A DNA stretch of 64,000 bases from DATHZQ01 sp035458525 (lineage in GTDB: Bacteria > Actinomycetota > Acidimicrobiia > Spongiisociales > UBA5794): NCBI GenBank assembly GCA_035458525.1, contig DATHZQ010000075.1:1-64000 (forward strand), read 5' to 3'. Both the position numbers and the translations under genes were made by a program. The notes under the pieces were generated by a model that was given only the letters and a program-made list of their open reading frames with translations, was not told where the DNA came from and made no database searches. Numbering within the stretch: position 1 is the first letter of the stretch; the number at the start of each line of letters is the position of its first letter. Shown here piece by piece: positions 28,101 through 37,074 of the stretch.

Positions 28101-31100
28101 GCAGCCAGCTCCCACGTCACGTAGATGGCTTCTGTCGTGTCGTAGCGGTCGTCGATGATGTTTCCCGCAAGGTCAGCCGCCTCCGAGCTGCCCGACAGGC
28201 CGACCACTTGGTCGGGTCCGGCGATCACCACCGGTGGTCGATCGAGAGCTCGTGCCGTGTCGAGCGCTGCGTCGCCCACGTCGGCCACCGCACCGACGCC
28301 GAAATACAGCCGCAGATAGCTCTTGATCTCAGGCAAGTGCGGCTTGAGTTCTGGCACATACGTTCCTACCGCCTGATCCACCGCAACGGCGAACTCCTCT
28401 TCGCTCCCGAGGTGGTCGACGACAAACGGTTCGAGCAGTCGGATCAGCTCGTAGTTGCTGTCGATCTCGAGCCTGCGCATCGTCTTCTCCAGCGAAGGTG
28501 GTGCGTCTGCCGAGAACTCGGGGAGCACGCGACTGACGTAGGTGACACGATGCATGATGCGCCACGCCGGCGGTCGCTTGGCATCCTGCTTCGCCTCGCG
28601 CAGCGCTGCGGCCGCCGGGTCGGAGCTCTGCTCCAGCCAGATGGGGTCGACCACCTTGTTGAAGAAGGTGTCGAACGCATCTGCCGTCGGCTCCAGGTAG
28701 TAGGACATGAACCGGTAGGCGTCCACCCTTCCGGGTTGCCGTTTGGGCTTCGGGTTACGAGAGTCGCTGAGGTCCATCACCAATTCGCCCCGCGCGTTGC
28801 GCAGGTAGGTGTCGCTCTCGACCCCGCCGAGGTCGACCGACAGGCCGAAGGTCTCTTCGGTCTCCTCACTCTTCGTCACCGTCCGGTTCAGGTGGCCGCC
28901 GATCATGAGGTCGAGCTCGAACTTGAAGCCCATGCTGAACACGGCGAACGTCAGATCGGTGAACAGCCCGCCCATCCCTTGGAATTCGTAGGAACCGCCC
29001 AGCGTCTCGCTGCGCGCCGCCAGCGTCTCCTCGCTCTCGGCAAACAACCCGCCATCCGCGGTCCATACGTAGCGATTGACCAGGCTGCGCTTGTGTTCTG
29101 CCGCCGCGGGCGACGTCAGACGCTCCTCGAGACTGCCTCCGGCCCGAGGGGCCTGCCGGCCGATGGACCCGGCGTCGTACTGCAGGTAGCGGGTGCGGCG
29201 CGCAGCCGTGTCGGCGTCGATCGCGTTGCGCAACGCATAGGCCTCGATCGGCTTGAAGTAGCTCAGATCCGAGCTGTACGTGAGCGCATTCGGGTAGTTG
29301 GGGTCCGGTTCGAACCCCACCTTTCCGTCGAGGGATCCTTGCTTGGTGTAGCGAGGGTTTATCGGGAACGTGATGATGTTCTGGTCAGGAGGGATGTCCG
29401 GGTTGGGTCTGATCTGGAACGAAACCAGAGCGCCGTTGTGTGCGAGTCGGAGCGCAAACAGGTCGGCCGTCTCCGACGTGACGAACGCCATCCCCATGTT
29501 GTCGGGCACGAAACGTCTTCCCACGGCCGGGTACGCCACGGCGTTCTCGTTCTCCACGCTGCCCCGCAGGGCCATGCTGAGCTCCTGGGTGGTGCTGCGC
29601 CCGACGGTCGTCGACGTCTCCGCCAGCCAGCCCCAACTCGTCTCGAAGTTGCCGTGGAATCCGATGACGTTCTCCACGTCGACCGACTCGACGACGAGGA
29701 ACAGCCCAGCCTCGGCGTGGGCGCCGATGATGCCTCCGAGCTTGAAGTCGACGTTGAGATCCGCACCCGTCTCCTTCTCCGCCGAGTAGCGGCGGTTCAC
29801 CGAGCTCGCCTGCGTCAGCTCGACGCTGCTGGCGTTCACGTACTCGGCGAACTCGCCTCGCACGTATCCGGTGGCAGTGAGGTTCTCGCTCGGCACCGGC
29901 GGGGCGCCTTCGATGTACCCGATGAGCTGCGGAGCGAACTGCACCTGACCGATCCAGTCGGTGGTCAGATCGCCCACCTTGAACCCCGTCACGAGTTGCC
30001 ATTCGCCCGCCTCGACCGAGGCGTAGCAGCGCTTGAACGTGCCGACCAGGTTGCCGTCGTCGTCATAGGCGACGTCGGCGTACTCGGCGATCCCCGGCGG
30101 GCTGTGCACGGTTCCGTGGAAGTCGGTCTTGACCCCGGCGAGAGCGCTCCGGATGTGGGGGGCGTCGACACCGACCGGCGCTGTCGACAGCACGTTCGCA
30201 CCGTTCGCCAAGCTCAGGTGGTTGCCCCTTGGGCCCTTGTCTGCGATCTGGTCGTCCAGCCGCGCATCGAAGCTGTAGTAGGCAACGAGGTCGAGCTCCT
30301 CGCCGGCCAGGTTGGACGCGGCGCTCCCCGAGGCAACGAGCCGCCGGAACAGGTTGTCCTGGATCTGCTCCTCGGACCGCGGGACCTGCCAGATACGCAG
30401 CTCGTCCACCTCACCCCGATAGTGCTCGACGTAGCCGCCCGACCGGTGCAGCGCCCCCACCGTCGACTGCCTCACGCCGCTCCCCGCAAGACGAGACGAA
30501 GCGGAGAACACGGGCAGTGCCACGCCGTTGCGATAGAGCACGAGGGAGGCACGTCCCGCATCCGGGTCCTTGACCCATGACACGCTGCCGGAGAACTCGG
30601 CATCGTTGCTGCCGACCGGATCATGTGCAATCGTGCCGGTGCGTTCCTCGAACTGCCACGCGGCGGCAAGGCCCTCACCAGACGCACCGCTGGCGCCGAT
30701 CTCGTCCGCATCGAGAGCCCGGCTGGACACGCGAATTTCGCTGAGGATGCCGCCGAAGTCCTGCGACCGACCGCTGCCTCCGACTTCGACGACGCCGGTG
30801 GAACGCCAGCGGCCGAGCTCAACCGGCTCATCGTTCCCGCGCAGCTCGAGCGCGGGAAAGTTCGTGGAGCCCCTTGCAGCATCCCGCAGCGCCTTCTCGG
30901 CCGCCGCCACAGCCCAGTTGACACCCGGATCGCCCAGCCCATCGAGTGCCAGAAACGCGCGGACGACGTTGGCATGCTCAGTCAGCAGCTGGGTGCCGGC
31001 GGCCGCACCGTCGATGAAGAAGTTGATCTCGTCCCACGCCAGCGTATAGAGCGCCTGATCGGCGCCTGTACCAACGCTGACCGACTCGCTGCGGCGACGC

Positions 31101-34100
31101 CGGCTCACGCCAACGTGATGCGTCCCGGTGGTGACCTTGCCAGCCGAGCGAACAGAGTGAACGTCGCCGGCGGCGTCGACGACCGAGAACAGGACATAGC
31201 CGTCCGGATCGATGCCGAGTGCGTACGGCACGGGATCGGAGCCGCCGAGCTCGCCCTTGGCGACCAGACCTTGCGTCGCCCCGAGCCTGCGGGGCCGAAT
31301 CACCGCCTCGATGGTCAGGTCGCCGGCGAGATCGAGTCCAGGGCTGTGCGGACAGCTGAGATGGGCCCCGCCACCCTCGAGCTCAACGGCGTACGACTGC
31401 TTGAACGCCGCTGCCAGGTGCACCCAGTGGCCGGATTCGAAACCGACTCTGCTGCGTCCGTACCGGCCGTTGACCCCGGCAAGCACGTCGTACGTGGCAA
31501 TCGGCTGCGGATTGCCCACCGTGGCACCGTGACGCCGGCTCGACGTGAGGCTGAGGATCCGGTTCCGATCGACGTCGCCGTACGCCCAGGCGCCGACGAG
31601 CGACGCATCGGCCGCATCGAGATCCCCATCCCGGTCCTGCTGGATCGCCCGGTCGGTGCGGACCGTCTCCCAGATACGCAGCGCCGAGATCGCACCGGCG
31701 AAATGACCCCTCCCCGGCGAAGCTGCTCCGACGATGAACGATTGGTCGTTCGGTCCGATGAGCCCGAGGACGGCGTTCGGCACGGCCAGCTCGACACCAT
31801 TGCGGAAGATGCGACAACGGCCGCCGTCGCGCACGAAGGCGACGTGGTACCAGCGTCCCACCGAAACCGGGAACGTCTGCTCCCCCAGCCACCGACCCCC
31901 GCCCCACTTGACCTGTACGAAGCCGTTGCGCACGGCCGCGGCGTAGTTGCCCTTGTTGAACAGGAAGTTCTCCCCATCGGTACGATCCGCCCGGAACCAG
32001 AGCGAGACCGTCCAGCTCCCCTTGGGGTCGAGACCGCGGCTCTTGTGATCGACGAGGTCCTGGCGGCCATCGAAGCGAAGCGCACGGCGCACGGGCTCGA
32101 GTCCGAGGCCGTACTCGGACAGCCCCGACTTGTGGCGAAGGACGCGCATCGGCTCATCGACGTCGGCGGGACGCAGCCAGCCCTCGATGGTGAGATCGTC
32201 GCCGACGTCGAGACCCGAGAGGGGACCGCCTGCGGCCGCCCGCGTCGCGGAACCATCGAATGCCAACGTGCTTCCGGGAGCCTCGGCGGTCCACCGGCTG
32301 CTGAGGGTCGTGCCACTGATCGCACGCTGATTGACCACGGCACCGGCGAGATCGCCCGCCTGTGCGGTCACCAGCAGCGAGCCGTTGTAGAGATCGGCGG
32401 GAATCTTGGTCGTGCTCGCGTGGCGGTCGTAGTCGTAGGGGAGATGGTAGACGGGCAGTGACTCGTCCGGGATGGGGCCTGCCGCATCCGACACTGCGAT
32501 TCGGGTCGCGCCGCTGTCGCAGACCTCGGTGACGACAACAGGAACGTCCCCGACCACGAGCGTCGCACCGGGCTGACAACCGCTGCGAATGCCGGCGGGC
32601 ATCACCAAGGCGACGATCTTCCCGCCGATGTGCTCCGCGGTCGCACGGCCCACGAACTCGCGCAAGCTGGCTTCGCCGTTGAGAATCGCGGCGACATCCC
32701 GCGGGAGGCGCGGCACATGCGTCCACGTCTCCACGATGTCGGGAGTCGACACGACGACCGTGCAATGGGCGGCGTCGTCGCCGTCGCGGACCTCGACCAC
32801 GATGCCGTCCATCTCCGGATCGGTCGACCGGGCGGCGCAGACCAGGGCCGGGTTGGTCGCTTCGTCGTTGAGGATGTAGCGGGCACGTTCGGTGAACGTG
32901 TTGTAGTAGGCCGAGAAGTACTGGTCGGCCTCACCGCGAAAGTACAGCGCGACGCTGCCCATGGCACTGTCGAAGAGCGTCGGCGTGTCGATCGTCCAGG
33001 CAAAACCGAGGATGCCGCCTGAGATCGTCAGTCCCCGTGCATCGGTGGCAAGGTGCTTGCTGTTGACCAGCGCCCCTTGATGAAGCGTGTCCGCTACCGC
33101 GCCGAGACGCGACTCGATGGTTGTGAGCTCGGCGCCCACCGTGCGTATGCGGTCGGCGAGGTGACTCAGGCGATCCCGCAGCTCCCGCCGTGCCGCCTCG
33201 AGCTCCCGGTACGGTTCCTCAGCCAAGGCCTCCTGAGAACGAGCCGCGGCCTCGAGGGCAGCCAGCCGCTCGAGCAGGGCCGGGTGCACTTCGAGCTGGA
33301 TCGTCACGATGCGATCGTTGAGGTTCGATCCATCGTTCAGCTTCACGTTGACCAGGTTCGGCTGGTCAGCAGCGAACCGATAGGCAACAGGCGGGTCTCC
33401 CTCGATGTCGAGGATGAGACCCTTCGCCAGGCGAAACGAGCTCAACTGCTTCGAGGACGCACCGAGATCGGTATGACGACCGGGCCCCAGAGACAGCATG
33501 TGTTGCACGTAGTTCACGTGCAGATAGAAATCTGCACGCAAACCCTCGACATGGTTCTTGGCGGCCTGGTAGTCGGCGATCGCCGGGCCGGCGGCTCGGA
33601 GCGCCTCCTGAAAAGCGCGGATCGACTCGTTGAGGTAGCGGTAATCCGGATGGCCGATCTCAACCACGTTCGCCAGGTTGTCGGCGAACACCTGATCGAG
33701 GATCGCCACCACCGGTTGCAGCGACGCCACGTCCTCGTTCAACTCGTCCCGCTCGTTGATGAGGTCCCGCCGCTGGCGCTCCAGAGCTGCCAGTTCGTCG
33801 AGCTGCTCGTTGATGGTCTTGTTGCCGCCTGCTCCGCTCTCGATGCGGGCGAGTCTCACGACGTCAGGAACCTGGGCGAGCTGACCGGTGGCGGCGACAC
33901 CCAGGTCGACCGTGGCGATCTCCGTCCTGGTGGAACCGGGGGCGCGAGTACCGAAGGCGAGCATGACGCGGGCGGACTGCTTCAGCTTCTTGCTGGTGCC
34001 GTCGTACCCGCTCCGCACGTCGGTCTGCTCGTGATAGAGCACGGCACTGAGCCCCGTCTCGACCGAGTGGACCGCGGTGCCGCCCGACCCGTCATCGCTT

Positions 34101-35851
34101 CCGATGGAGAAACTGGTCCGTGTCAAGCCGGCGCCAATCGTGACGGGAGCGTCGGACGTGACCCACACAGCTGGTGGCGCCGCCGCACCGTTGCGTGTGA
34201 CCGAAGCGTCGTGACGGTGGTCGGTCTGGTCGTAGACCCGCGTGCCCGATGCTTCGTCGCACCGCCAGTACGCGGCGAGACCCAGCTCGTTCCCCACGAG
34301 CCGCTGCCCGCGCTGTGCTGCCAGCTCACGGCCCCCTCGCGCCCGACTCCAGACGCGTACCTCGTCGAGCCGACCTTCGAAACCCTCGGTCGCGCCGCCG
34401 ATGGCCGTCAACGCCGCACCGGCGGCATGACCGGCGAGGTCCTCCGTCTGGTCGCGCAAGCGGCCGTCCACGTAGGTTCGGAGTGCTGTCCCGTCGAAAC
34501 TGATTGCAACGTGGGTCCAGACATCGACCTTCAACACTCGTGGGGTCAGGTGCTCCGCCCATACGCCTGCGGAACCGAATCCGATCCGGAGCCGGTTCAT
34601 GTCTTCGATCCACACCGAGGGGGGCGTGTCGTTCGTGCGGCGTGCACCGGCCAGCGTCTTGCCCGCACCAATGAGGCGCTGCGGTTGGACGTCACTTGGG
34701 CGGGCCGGGCGGATCCACATCTCGAGCGTGAACGGACCTGTCAGATCCACGCCGCCGTCCAGTGCCACGGCCGTGGCGCCGTCGAACTCGAGCGCGGACT
34801 CGGCGTAATCCGACGGTTCGACGAAGGGCACGAGATCCTCACCGGTGAACGGGTCCTTGCCGGGACGGGCTTCGAAGACGTCGCCGCGGTGCTCCGGGTC
34901 GGGGCTGGTGTAGAACTGCGTGCCGCGCGGGTTGAAGAGGCCGTCCGCGCTGCGCTCCACACTGTAGAGATCGATCCTGCCGGTGGCAGCGTTGTGCGCC
35001 ATCACATGCCAGCGCTGCAGGCCCGCCACGAGGGTCGGCACGAGCAGCGCCGTGAACCGTCCTGCGTGAAGTTGGTTCACGAAGGCCAGCTCGAGCGTCG
35101 GCTCGATGAAGGCCTGGCCGTCGAGATCGCGATCGCCCAGCCCGTCCCGCCGGCTGGCTGGGCGAGTCTTGCTACGACTGCGCTGGAACCGCACTTCGCG
35201 CACGTTCACGAGTCGATCGCCCGTGAGGAGGAAGCGGTCGACGAGCAGAGTCGAGTCGACAACCGGAACCGGGTTGCCGGCGGCATCGCGCACAATGTCG
35301 CCGAGCGAGGTTGCGGCAGCGTCGCCGACAACGTGTGGGGCGTATCGCTTTGCGATGTTGTTGGCGTTGCCGGCTGCCACCGCCTGCCGGAAGACATAGA
35401 CGTACTGCCCGTCGCTCAGCGCCTGGAACGGCTGGGCGGCTGTCAAGCGAGCCGTTGTCGAACGAAACTCGTCTCGCTCGGCAACGGGCACGGCAGCGCC
35501 GGGCGCCTCGGGCTGTGCGGCACCCTTCTTGAAGACCGGAAGCACCGTCTGATCGGCAAGCCCGAATCCGACCTGGGCGATCTCGTTCGGAAACGACAAC
35601 AGCACGGGCGTCGCCGTCCAGCCGTCGATGTCACGAGCGGAGGAAGGACCAGCACCCGTGGGCCCGCTCGCTGCCGCGGCGGCCGCATCAAGGACCGAGT
35701 AATAGATCTGGGGCCGGGCGGATTCGTCGAGCGCCAGGGCGAGGGAGATGACGCGACCCTGATGACGAATCGCCGTCGCAAAGCCATAGCCGCGTTGTGG
35801 ATTCTGCGAGGACGCACGATGTGCGTACCGCTTGACGAACGTATCGAGCAT
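25121..35851 (-). CDS. Giant multimodular LamG/PKD-like protein, 3576 residues
   Basis: The frame is open from ATG at 35849-35851 (GTG at 35866 is an alternative). No signal peptide is visible. Approximate order: an unassigned N-terminal segment (1-345); a LamG/concanavalin-like module (350-545, FDGATAVALDGGVDL); coiled-coil stretches (677-704, 870-925); a further LamG series (about 1180-1890, e.g. DLTIEGWLRP, SWTVSLWFRA, DLTIEAVIRP); an unassigned core (1890-2545) with SVELTQASSVNRRYSAEKE and a region ending TVTKSEETEETFGLSVDLGG; PKD-like modules (PPVVIAGPDQVV, QAPIVDAGGDLQVVLP) alternating with LamG modules near 2757-2980 and 3357-3576. LamG and PKD modules usually mediate carbohydrate or surface binding. 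The route out of the cell, if any, is unclear. It stands alone in transcription. Confidence 0.85.
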   Translation of the reverse strand: MLDTFVKRYAHRASSQNPQRGYGFATAIRHQGRVISLALALDESARPQIYYSVLDAAAAAASGPTGAGPSSARDIDGWTATPVLLSFPNEIAQVGFGLADQTVLPVFKKGAAQPEAPGAAVPVAERDEFRSTTARLTAAQPFQALSDGQYVYVFRQAVAAGNANNIAKRYAPHVVGDAAATSLGDIVRDAAGNPVPVVDSTLLVDRFLLTGDRLVNVREVRFQRSRSKTRPASRRDGLGDRDLDGQAFIEPTLELAFVNQLHAGRFTALLVPTLVAGLQRWHVMAHNAATGRIDLYSVERSADGLFNPRGTQFYTSPDPEHRGDVFEARPGKDPFTGEDLVPFVEPSDYAESALEFDGATAVALDGGVDLTGPFTLEMWIRPARPSDVQPQRLIGAGKTLAGARRTNDTPPSVWIEDMNRLRIGFGSAGVWAEHLTPRVLKVDVWTHVAISFDGTALRTYVDGRLRDQTEDLAGHAAGAALTAIGGATEGFEGRLDEVRVWSRARGGRELAAQRGQRLVGNELGLAAYWRCDEASGTRVYDQTDHRHDASVTRNGAAAPPAVWVTSDAPVTIGAGLTRTSFSIGSDDGSGGTAVHSVETGLSAVLYHEQTDVRSGYDGTSKKLKQSARVMLAFGTRAPGSTRTEIATVDLGVAATGQLAQVPDVVRLARIESGAGGNKTINEQLDELAALERQRRDLINERDELNEDVASLQPVVAILDQVFADNLANVVEIGHPDYRYLNESIRAFQEALRAAGPAIADYQAAKNHVEGLRADFYLHVNYVQHMLSLGPGRHTDLGASSKQLSSFRLAKGLILDIEGDPPVAYRFAADQPNLVNVKLNDGSNLNDRIVTIQLEVHPALLERLAALEAAARSQEALAEEPYRELEAARRELRDRLSHLADRIRTVGAELTTIESRLGAVADTLHQGALVNSKHLATDARGLTISGGILGFAWTIDTPTLFDSAMGSVALYFRGEADQYFSAYYNTFTERARYILNDEATNPALVCAARSTDPEMDGIVVEVRDGDDAAHCTVVVSTPDIVETWTHVPRLPRDVAAILNGEASLREFVGRATAEHIGGKIVALVMPAGIRSGCQPGATLVVGDVPVVVTEVCDSGATRIAVSDAAGPIPDESLPVYHLPYDYDRHASTTKIPADLYNGSLLVTAQAGDLAGAVVNQRAISGTTLSSRWTAEAPGSTLAFDGSATRAAAGGPLSGLDVGDDLTIEGWLRPADVDEPMRVLRHKSGLSEYGLGLEPVRRALRFDGRQDLVDHKSRGLDPKGSWTVSLWFRADRTDGENFLFNKGNYAAAVRNGFVQVKWGGGRWLGEQTFPVSVGRWYHVAFVRDGGRCRIFRNGVELAVPNAVLGLIGPNDQSFIVGAASPGRGHFAGAISALRIWETVRTDRAIQQDRDGDLDAADASLVGAWAYGDVDRNRILSLTSSRRHGATVGNPQPIATYDVLAGVNGRYGRSRVGFESGHWVHLAAAFKQSYAVELEGGGAHLSCPHSPGLDLAGDLTIEAVIRPRRLGATQGLVAKGELGGSDPVPYALGIDPDGYVLFSVVDAAGDVHSVRSAGKVTTGTHHVGVSRRRRSESVSVGTGADQALYTLAWDEINFFIDGAAAGTQLLTEHANVVRAFLALDGLGDPGVNWAVAAAEKALRDAARGSTNFPALELRGNDEPVELGRWRSTGVVEVGGSGRSQDFGGILSEIRVSSRALDADEIGASGASGEGLAAAWQFEERTGTIAHDPVGSNDAEFSGSVSWVKDPDAGRASLVLYRNGVALPVFSASSRLAGSGVRQSTVGALHRSGGYVEHYRGEVDELRIWQVPRSEEQIQDNLFRRLVASGSAASNLAGEELDLVAYYSFDARLDDQIADKGPRGNHLSLANGANVLSTAPVGVDAPHIRSALAGVKTDFHGTVHSPPGIAEYADVAYDDDGNLVGTFKRCYASVEAGEWQLVTGFKVGDLTTDWIGQVQFAPQLIGYIEGAPPVPSENLTATGYVRGEFAEYVNASSVELTQASSVNRRYSAEKETGADLNVDFKLGGIIGAHAEAGLFLVVESVDVENVIGFHGNFETSWGWLAETSTTVGRSTTQELSMALRGSVENENAVAYPAVGRRFVPDNMGMAFVTSETADLFALRLAHNGALVSFQIRPNPDIPPDQNIITFPINPRYTKQGSLDGKVGFEPDPNYPNALTYSSDLSYFKPIEAYALRNAIDADTAARRTRYLQYDAGSIGRQAPRAGGSLEERLTSPAAAEHKRSLVNRYVWTADGGLFAESEETLAARSETLGGSYEFQGMGGLFTDLTFAVFSMGFKFELDLMIGGHLNRTVTKSEETEETFGLSVDLGGVESDTYLRNARGELVMDLSDSRNPKPKRQPGRVDAYRFMSYYLEPTADAFDTFFNKVVDPIWLEQSSDPAAAALREAKQDAKRPPAWRIMHRVTYVSRVLPEFSADAPPSLEKTMRRLEIDSNYELIRLLEPFVVDHLGSEEEFAVAVDQAVGTYVPELKPHLPEIKSYLRLYFGVGAVADVGDAALDTARALDRPPVVIAGPDQVVGLSGSSEAADLAGNIIDDRYDTTEAIYVTWELAAGPTGVRFGDAHSAATTVDFNERGRYTMRITADDGRLRESDTLDIVVNEPPVADAGPRQGLRPASGRSLRDAVPDDDPSAAWIDTQLAADADRAVCRLAGRVVDDGLGDPDAGLVTTRWDQVSGAGIVEFSPDGRFASFSSSGHYMLRFTVDNETFTVDTQVVIEVAARVSDGLQALYTFQEAEGDQVRDVAGLAEPCDLRIADPATVERSADALSLRQPSLITSNGHASRINRSLVGSGEVTVEVWMEAAETAPEGLRRIVTLSTGPAARNLTLGQSEDALHLALRTSRTNVNASDVAFSVPGAVTAGLHHFAATRSADGSTRVYVDGGLVAERSVPGDLSTWDELAELVLGNEPSRDGGVDTAFLGTLHLVALYDRALTAEEVDQNWRYGANTDLPPVVNAGSDRVIDAPSLPAMTQLAPHIVHDRPTEDEEVSWVMVSGPADADFDDARAHAPAVTLPSIGRYRMRLSVEAGGAMTSDEVALVVNTTPALALPSHVTVLLPEALDLSVDVLDDGLGEPSQGELVMRWTAVDPPSRVTFGDPDAASTTVRFAGHGLHTLRVEVDNGHFVASAEVAARVYAVPALDATATPVVTLDGGVARVSLEGAIEDAGLGDPSAEVTAAWTQVSGPVPATIEGADQLVATVVAERNGDYVFELTVDNGKLSAATHVGVTINQAPIVDAGGDLQVVLPRAVSLDATVGDDGLPHDPGEVAMRWSQASGPGLVLFEDSTADRTQARFTLPGTYRLEIVADDGAAATSDTLDVEVLRPPRIVDGLLAHYEFDGGEGATIADIAGVSPALDLEIIEGSPVAWVAGGLQLTGAAPLVAANSAQRVLDAIAADGGTIEAVVTPSGGMTFRRSVARIVALGDEWGPIVSISQDGEGLRGALHFDRGRRRTSQSVGVELSDPLRRVQVVYSFDPAAKEVRMYLDGVEVAAGNFGGTWPPGSATVPSLMLADASGGTDWLGTFHAVAVYGRTLDTEEVLTNYYAGID

Positions 35852-36285
35852 CAGACCAACCCCCACGGGTAAGGGCAGGTGTCGCCACCGGCCGATCGGC
35901 TTCACCGATCGCCGCCTCCCATCCCCCGCGCGCTCGGCCCCGTCGACTCTATCCATCGGTCCAGCGGCAGGACGGGCACAGTCATATGCGTCATGCGCAA
36001 CGCACCATGTTGCGAACGTCCTGAGTTGGAGTGTTTCCGAATGCCGGCACGATTGACACTCGGCGTGCTCATGGAGGGAGCAGTTCGGTTTCGATATCGC
36101 AACCGGCAGCCTCGAGATGCTCCACGTCGCCGTTCATGATCTCGTGCTCGACGCAGAAGAAGCGGCGCGGCGGGTGCGGTCGATTGGCCTCGAGCCGTAG
36201 TCGGCACCGTCGCAGCGGCCTCGGAGCGCGAATGTGCCCTCCCCGCACGGGGAGGGCACGATTGAGCCGAGCCTGGTGTGTTCGG
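35852..36285. other. Intergenic stretch without a convincing gene
   Basis: This 434-base gap holds the upstream region of the giant gene and the downstream end of hsp20. Short frames here have no ribosome site or family resemblance. Visible items are a direct repeat of GTCATATGC/GTCATGCGC near 35983, a TTGACA at 36053-36058 without a matching -10, and the hairpin at 36234-36259. Confidence 0.5.
36234..36259 (-). terminator. Hairpin downstream of hsp20
   Basis: GTGCCCTCCCC pairs with GGGGAGGGCAC over 11 perfect base pairs around a 4-base loop, 26 bases after the Hsp20 stop. It has no U tract, so it may act as a GC-type terminator or an mRNA 3' stabiliser. Confidence 0.65.
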
Positions 36286-36714
36286 CTACGCGGTTGCTCC
36301 GGCCGTCAGCTTCTCCGGATCGCCTGACGACACCGACACCTTGAACGGCTTGGCCTCTTCACGCATCGGGATCAGAACGGTGAGCACGCCGTTGTCGTAG
36401 CTGGCGCTGACGTTGGAGGCGTCCAGCCGTTCGCCGAGACGGACCTCCCGTCGATGGATTCCCGCCGGCCGTTCCCGCAGCAGCCACGTGACGGTTTCCG
36501 TTTCCTCGACGGGCCGCTCGGCCGTCACGGTGAGCACGTTGTTCTCGACGGTGACGTCGACGTTGTCGGGATTCACGCCAGGGAGGTCGAACCGCAACGT
36601 GTACACGCCTTCGTGCTCAAAGGCATCCATCGGCATGATGCCGCCGCGCCACCGGCCTCCGAACGAACTCATCATCCGATCCACCTCTTCAAACGGGTCC
36701 ATGAATCGCACCAT
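36286..36714 (-). CDS. Hsp20 small heat-shock protein
   Basis: The protein has 142 residues from ATG at 36714; GTG at 36720 is also possible and sits closer to AAAGGAG. The alpha-crystallin domain runs from GVYTLRFDLPGVNPDNVDV through VENNVLTVTAERP to the conserved A-x-x-x-n-G-v-L-t motif, here ASYDNGVLTVLIP (about 110-122). The short C-terminal tail lacks a clear I-x-I. Small heat-shock proteins bind unfolding proteins without ATP. It is a single-gene unit with its own strong promoter. Confidence 0.93.
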   Translation of the reverse strand: MVRFMDPFEEVDRMMSSFGGRWRGGIMPMDAFEHEGVYTLRFDLPGVNPDNVDVTVENNVLTVTAERPVEETETVTWLLRERPAGIHRREVRLGERLDASNVSASYDNGVLTVLIPMREEAKPFKVSVSSGDPEKLTAGATA

Positions 36715-36803
36715 CGCCACGATCACTCCTTTCCTCGGTGACTTGTGCGTTCCACCACCCTTCCGGTTCTTCTCGCCGGATGGGCTAACCAGTAGATAAT
36801 CTC

Positions 36804-36832
36804 TATATATAAGACTCAGATTTAGCTGTCAA
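36804..36832 (-). promoter_or_regulatory. Near-consensus sigma-70 promoter of hsp20
   Basis: On the minus strand TTGACA (36827-36832), a 17-base spacer and TATATA (36804-36809). This is the best vegetative promoter match noticed in the window. No HAIR (CTTGAGT-N7-ACTCAAG) or CIRCE element is present, so HspR/HrcA control is not supported. Confidence 0.8.
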
Positions 36833-36861
36833 GACCTCTTTGCCGTTGCGGTGCTGCATGT

Positions 36862-36906
36862 GGTGACCGTTCCCGGGCACAATTGTCACGGGCCCGGGAG
36901 GTCACC
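36862..36906 (+). other. Strong hairpin in the hsp20-metY intergenic region
   Basis: GGTGACC (36862-36868) plus TCCCGGGC (36871-36878) pair with GCCCGGGA (36892-36899) plus GGTCACC (36900-36906), giving 15 pairs with a GT bulge and a 13-base loop. It lies 30 bases upstream of the hsp20 promoter's -35 (outside that transcript) and 169 bases upstream of metY. A second GGTCACC occurs at 37066-37072, immediately before the metY ATG, and could pair with the same left arm. It does not match a riboswitch class recognisable by eye. Confidence 0.6.
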
Positions 36907-37062
36907 GGGTACGAACGGGGCCGAAGAGGCTCAGCGGATAGGCGAGCCGTCTTGGCGAGCCAGGAGCTGATGCCGGGGCCCGAGCGGCCCGCCCGGAGGG
37001 CAGGAGCGGGAAGCATCTCTTCGCCCGGCGCGACAACCGCAACTGCCTGTCCGCGCGGCCTC

Positions 37063-37068
37063 TAAGGT
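37063..37068 (+). promoter_or_regulatory. Leaderless -10 hexamer of metY
   Basis: TAAGGT followed by 6 bases and the ATG of metY. If used, the transcript starts at the ATG and lacks the upstream hairpin. A longer transcript from further upstream is the alternative. Confidence 0.45.
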
Positions 37069-37074
37069 CACCGC

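Noticed and set aside
27671..35872. Two long plus-strand frames (27671-30580, 33053-35872) opposite the giant gene
   Set aside because: They are mirror frames of codon-biased GC-rich DNA. The minus frame gives coherent LamG and PKD modules over 3576 codons.
36827..36832. HspR (HAIR) or CIRCE control of hsp20
   Set aside because: Neither CTTGAGT-N7-ACTCAAG nor the CIRCE inverted repeat occurs around the promoter.
36862..37074. SAM-type riboswitch upstream of metY
   Set aside because: The gene context would fit, but no SAM-I, SAM-IV or SAH core could be matched by eye; only the hairpin is retained as an observation.
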